Shown here: piece after piece, positions 5,497 through 7,129 of the stretch
Numbering within the stretch: position 1 is the first letter of the stretch
Layout: each line of letters opens with the position of its first letter
NCBI GenBank assembly: GCA_024763135.1
Contig: JANTGD010000184.1
Span: 1-7,129, forward strand
Direction: 5' to 3'
Source of the DNA: Thiotrichales bacterium
GTDB taxonomy: Bacteria; Pseudomonadota; Gammaproteobacteria; UWMA-0217
Length of the DNA stretch: 7,129 nt
Made by a program: the position numbers and the translations under genes
The notes under the pieces: model-generated
Databases searched by the model: none
Told to the model about the DNA's origin: nothing
Seen by the model: only the letters and a program-made list of their open reading frames with translations

Positions 5497-6591
5497 ATGA
5501 CCGACGCCCAACTCGAACAGGCTATCGCGGTTGCAATCCAAAAGGTTGCAACGGGGCCTGAGTACAGCAAAGACCTTTCCGAGGAAGAGGCTTTTGAAGC
5601 CGCGCGCTATATCCTGTCTGGGCAGGTGGACCCCGTGCGTGCAGGCGTTTTGTTGATTGCCCTGCGCATGAAACGGGAAACCAATGAGGAATACACCGGG
5701 TTTCTCAAGGCAATTCGTGAGGCAACCGATGAGGCCGTGGCGGATGTGCCGGAGGTGCTCGATCTTTGTGACCCCTATGATGGCTTCTTGCGTGGTGTGC
5801 CGGTCTCGCCGTTTCTACCTGCAGTCATGGCTGCCTGTGGTGTGCCGACGATCTCCCATGGGCTGGAGGCCACGGGGCCTAAGTTCGGGGTAACCCATCA
5901 TCAGGTGCTCAAAGCGGCGGGTAAACAAGTTTTGCGCAGCAGCCACGAGGCTGCGGCGCAACTGGCAAAACCGGGCGTTGGTTGGAGCTATGTCGATCAA
6001 TCGCGTTTTTGTCCGGATCTCTATGCGCTCCTCGACCTCCGTCGGCGGATTATCAAGCGTCCGATTATTACCACGATCGAAACACTCGTGGGGCCCGTGC
6101 GCGGACAAGAAAAGACCCATATGATGGCCGGTTACGTCCATAAAGCTTACCCGCCCATCTATGCACATTTAGCGCGGGTTGCAGGGTTTGATAGTGCTGC
6201 AATTGTCAGAGGGGTAGAAGGCGGGATGACGGCTTCCCTGAAGCAGGAAGCAAGATTTTTTTATTATCGCGAGCGCGGTGAAGACCATATGTTGGAGCTG
6301 GATCCGGTCGAGCTGGGTATCCACCAGGATACGCGTGCCGTACCGATCCCACGCGAGCTTATCAATGAGCAAGAAGAGCGCGTAGACGTCGCAGACCTGT
6401 GCACAGTGGCGGTTGATACAGGAATGGCCGCGCTGCAGGGTGCGCAAGGCGCCGCCAGAGACAGTTTGGCTTATGCCGGAGCGGTGGCATTGTTCAATTT
6501 GGGCAAGGTGCCCGACCTGAAGGCAGGCGCGGATTTGGTCCGTGCCAAGCTGGACAGCGGCGAAGCCCTTGAACGTTTTACGCGCGGTTAG
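5497..6591 (+). CDS. TrpD2/YbiB-like protein, nucleoside phosphorylase/phosphoribosyltransferase superfamily (glycosyltransferase family 3)
   Basis: The 364 residues follow the TrpD fold. An alpha-helical N-terminal domain has LSEEEAFEAARYILSG and VLLIALRMKRET (51-62), close to the 'iALRmKGET' of anthranilate phosphoribosyltransferases. The alpha/beta domain ends in RDSLAYAGAVALFNLG (321-336), matching TrpD's 'RD...NAAaaLyvaG'. The active-site motifs are changed: the PRPP loop GTGGDG reads CDPYDG (91-96), KHGNRSVSS reads SHGLEATGP (120-128), and the metal-binding DGLDE reads EGGMT (241-245). FCPDL (171-175) and VEGG resemble what I recall of E. coli YbiB/TrpD2, which lacks TrpD activity and binds nucleic acid. 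It is therefore unlikely to make phosphoribosylanthranilate, and no trp genes are adjacent. The ATG follows an in-frame TAG closely, so an upstream start is excluded, but no Shine-Dalgarno sequence is seen. Nucleic-acid binding is possible but inferred. Confidence 0.8.
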   Translation: MTDAQLEQAIAVAIQKVATGPEYSKDLSEEEAFEAARYILSGQVDPVRAGVLLIALRMKRETNEEYTGFLKAIREATDEAVADVPEVLDLCDPYDGFLRGVPVSPFLPAVMAACGVPTISHGLEATGPKFGVTHHQVLKAAGKQVLRSSHEAAAQLAKPGVGWSYVDQSRFCPDLYALLDLRRRIIKRPIITTIETLVGPVRGQEKTHMMAGYVHKAYPPIYAHLARVAGFDSAAIVRGVEGGMTASLKQEARFFYYRERGEDHMLELDPVELGIHQDTRAVPIPRELINEQEERVDVADLCTVAVDTGMAALQGAQGAARDSLAYAGAVALFNLGKVPDLKAGADLVRAKLDSGEALERFTRG

Positions 6592-6742
6592 TGCAATAAA
6601 TAAGTGCCGTCACCCGGGGCTTGGCCAAGTACACGGCGTGATACCGCAGAGACTTTATCAGGGCCGTCCAGAGGGGCTGTGTTACAGCAACTGATAGGGC
6701 GGATTACGACTTAATCTAGACAGTGTGTTCGAGGATATAAAT
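6592..6742. other. Intergenic region between the TrpD2-like gene and the small protein gene
   Basis: No gene is seen. GCCGT (6606-6610) and ACGGC (6633-6637) can form a loose hairpin, and a perfect 10-bp palindrome, CTTGGCCAAG (6620-6629), lies inside its loop. There is no T tract, so it is not a convincing terminator. A possible -10 box TAATCT lies about 30 nt before the next start codon, without a clear -35. The spacing suggests that the small gene has its own promoter. Confidence 0.3.
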
Positions 6743-6937
6743 ATGACTGAAGAGTACCGTCAAGCAACCATCGAAATGGAAAATAAGGGCGTCAACCAGG
6801 ACTACATTATTGGCTGGCAGTGTGGCTATCTTGGGCATCCGAAGCGGGAAGAGCAGCGGGTGACCGATGCCTATGAAGCAGGTTACAACGATGGTGAAGC
6901 ACACAAAACTGACGGCTATTCCAGCTGGGTCAACTAA
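6743..6937 (+). CDS. Small conserved-looking cytoplasmic protein, 64 residues, unknown function
   Basis: I do not recognise a named family. The ATG is preceded by GAGGA with a 7-nt spacer, the strongest ribosome-binding site in the window, which decides this start over an upstream in-frame GTG at 6725. The product is short, acidic and has no signal peptide or membrane segment. It contains two similar glycine/aromatic patches, IIGWQCGYLGHP (22-33) and AYEAGYNDGEA (43-53), separated by a charged helix-like stretch (KREEQRVTD). Paired GW/GY-x-x-G motifs in a protein this small loosely recall ribosome modulation factor, but the order and basic charge of RMF are not matched, so I do not assign it. 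It ends 51 nt before a terminator-like hairpin and is probably transcribed alone. Confidence 0.75.
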   Translation: MTEEYRQATIEMENKGVNQDYIIGWQCGYLGHPKREEQRVTDAYEAGYNDGEAHKTDGYSSWVN

Positions 6938-6988
6938 ACCGCTAGCAGCGTTGCCTGTCAGGCGTGTTATCGCTTGTGCTGTTTACTC

Positions 6989-7020
6989 ACAGCCGGGGTG
7001 TTTACTCCGGCTGTTTGCTT
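6989..7020 (+). terminator. Probable intrinsic terminator after the small protein gene
   Basis: ACAGCCGG (6989-6996) pairs perfectly with CCGGCTGT (7007-7014) around a 10-nt loop and is followed by TTTGCTT. The GC-rich 8-bp stem is good but the T run is short and interrupted, so termination may be partial. It would end the transcript of the small gene before the repeat that follows. Confidence 0.6.
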
Positions 7021-7037
7021 CATTGTGTGATGTTTAG

Positions 7038-7129
7038 CAGGCTGTTGAAAAACTCTCAGGTGAGTGCGAGACAAGGCAAAATCTGGAGAAAAAGCGCAGT
7101 TTACACGCAGTCAATGAGCATTTTGAGCC
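7038..7129 (-). repeat. Third copy of the palindromic repeat, cut by the window edge
   Basis: CAGGCTGTTGAAAAACT at 7038 corresponds to the outer arm of copy 1 (CAGGCCGTTGAAAGAGG). On the opposite strand, internal blocks GAAAAAGCGCAGT (7088-7100) and ATGAGCATTTTGAGC (7114-7128) are exact reverse complements of 1085-1097 and 1057-1071, in the same order as in the reversed copy 1. GTGAGTGC and ACAAGGC also match. The outer arms differ in sequence between copies, while the interior blocks are conserved. The rest of the element should continue beyond base 7129. Confidence 0.75.

Noticed and set aside
5497..6591. Annotation as trpD (anthranilate phosphoribosyltransferase)
   Set aside because: The PRPP loop, anthranilate-binding and metal-binding motifs are all replaced, and no trp genes are adjacent.
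6725..6742. Upstream GTG start for the small protein gene, adding six residues
   Set aside because: The GAGGA ribosome-binding site lies at 6731-6735, inside that extension and correctly spaced for the ATG at 6743.

Overview
This 7.1 kb window looks like chromosomal DNA of a moderately GC-rich gammaproteobacterium. The best evidence is a PhoB/PhoR pair very close in layout and residues to the E. coli proteins (phosphoacceptor His at PhoR residue 213, LLDWMLPG motif in PhoB), together with a proteobacterial-type NadC. A finer placement, for example among chemolithotrophic gammaproteobacteria, is only a guess. There are no rRNA, tRNA, CRISPR, transposase or phage genes.

Layout. The left half is read leftward. 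nadC (quinolinate phosphoribosyltransferase, 110-940) has its own promoter-like -10 box. It is followed by a 145-nt near-palindromic repeat with a truncated second copy (1006-1213). Then comes a two-gene unit, transcribed from 3031 down to 1223: a class II glutamine amidotransferase-like protein that lacks its catalytic cysteine, and, 6 nt downstream, an exported protein with beta-barrel character. The right half is read rightward. phoB and phoR (3168-5209) overlap by 4 bp and start from a region divergent with the amidotransferase-like gene. A 287-nt gap rich in inverted repeats follows. After it come a TrpD2/YbiB-like protein of the nucleoside-phosphorylase/phosphoribosyltransferase superfamily (5497-6591) and a small 64-residue protein with a strong ribosome-binding site (6743-6937), then a terminator-like hairpin. 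The window ends inside another copy of the same repeat (7038-7129), in the opposite orientation.

How the genes relate. phoBR is a complete phosphate-responsive two-component system in one translationally coupled unit, but no pst or phoU gene is present and I see no clear Pho box. nadC is a stand-alone NAD biosynthesis gene. The amidotransferase-like and exported proteins probably form an operon of unknown role. The TrpD-like protein has lost the motifs that bind PRPP and anthranilate, so it should not be read as a tryptophan biosynthesis enzyme.

Most interesting points: the cysteine-less amidotransferase paired with an exported protein, the motif-degenerate TrpD paralogue, and the dispersed palindromic repeat family. 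I found no clearly new multi-gene system; most of the window is ordinary housekeeping and regulatory content.
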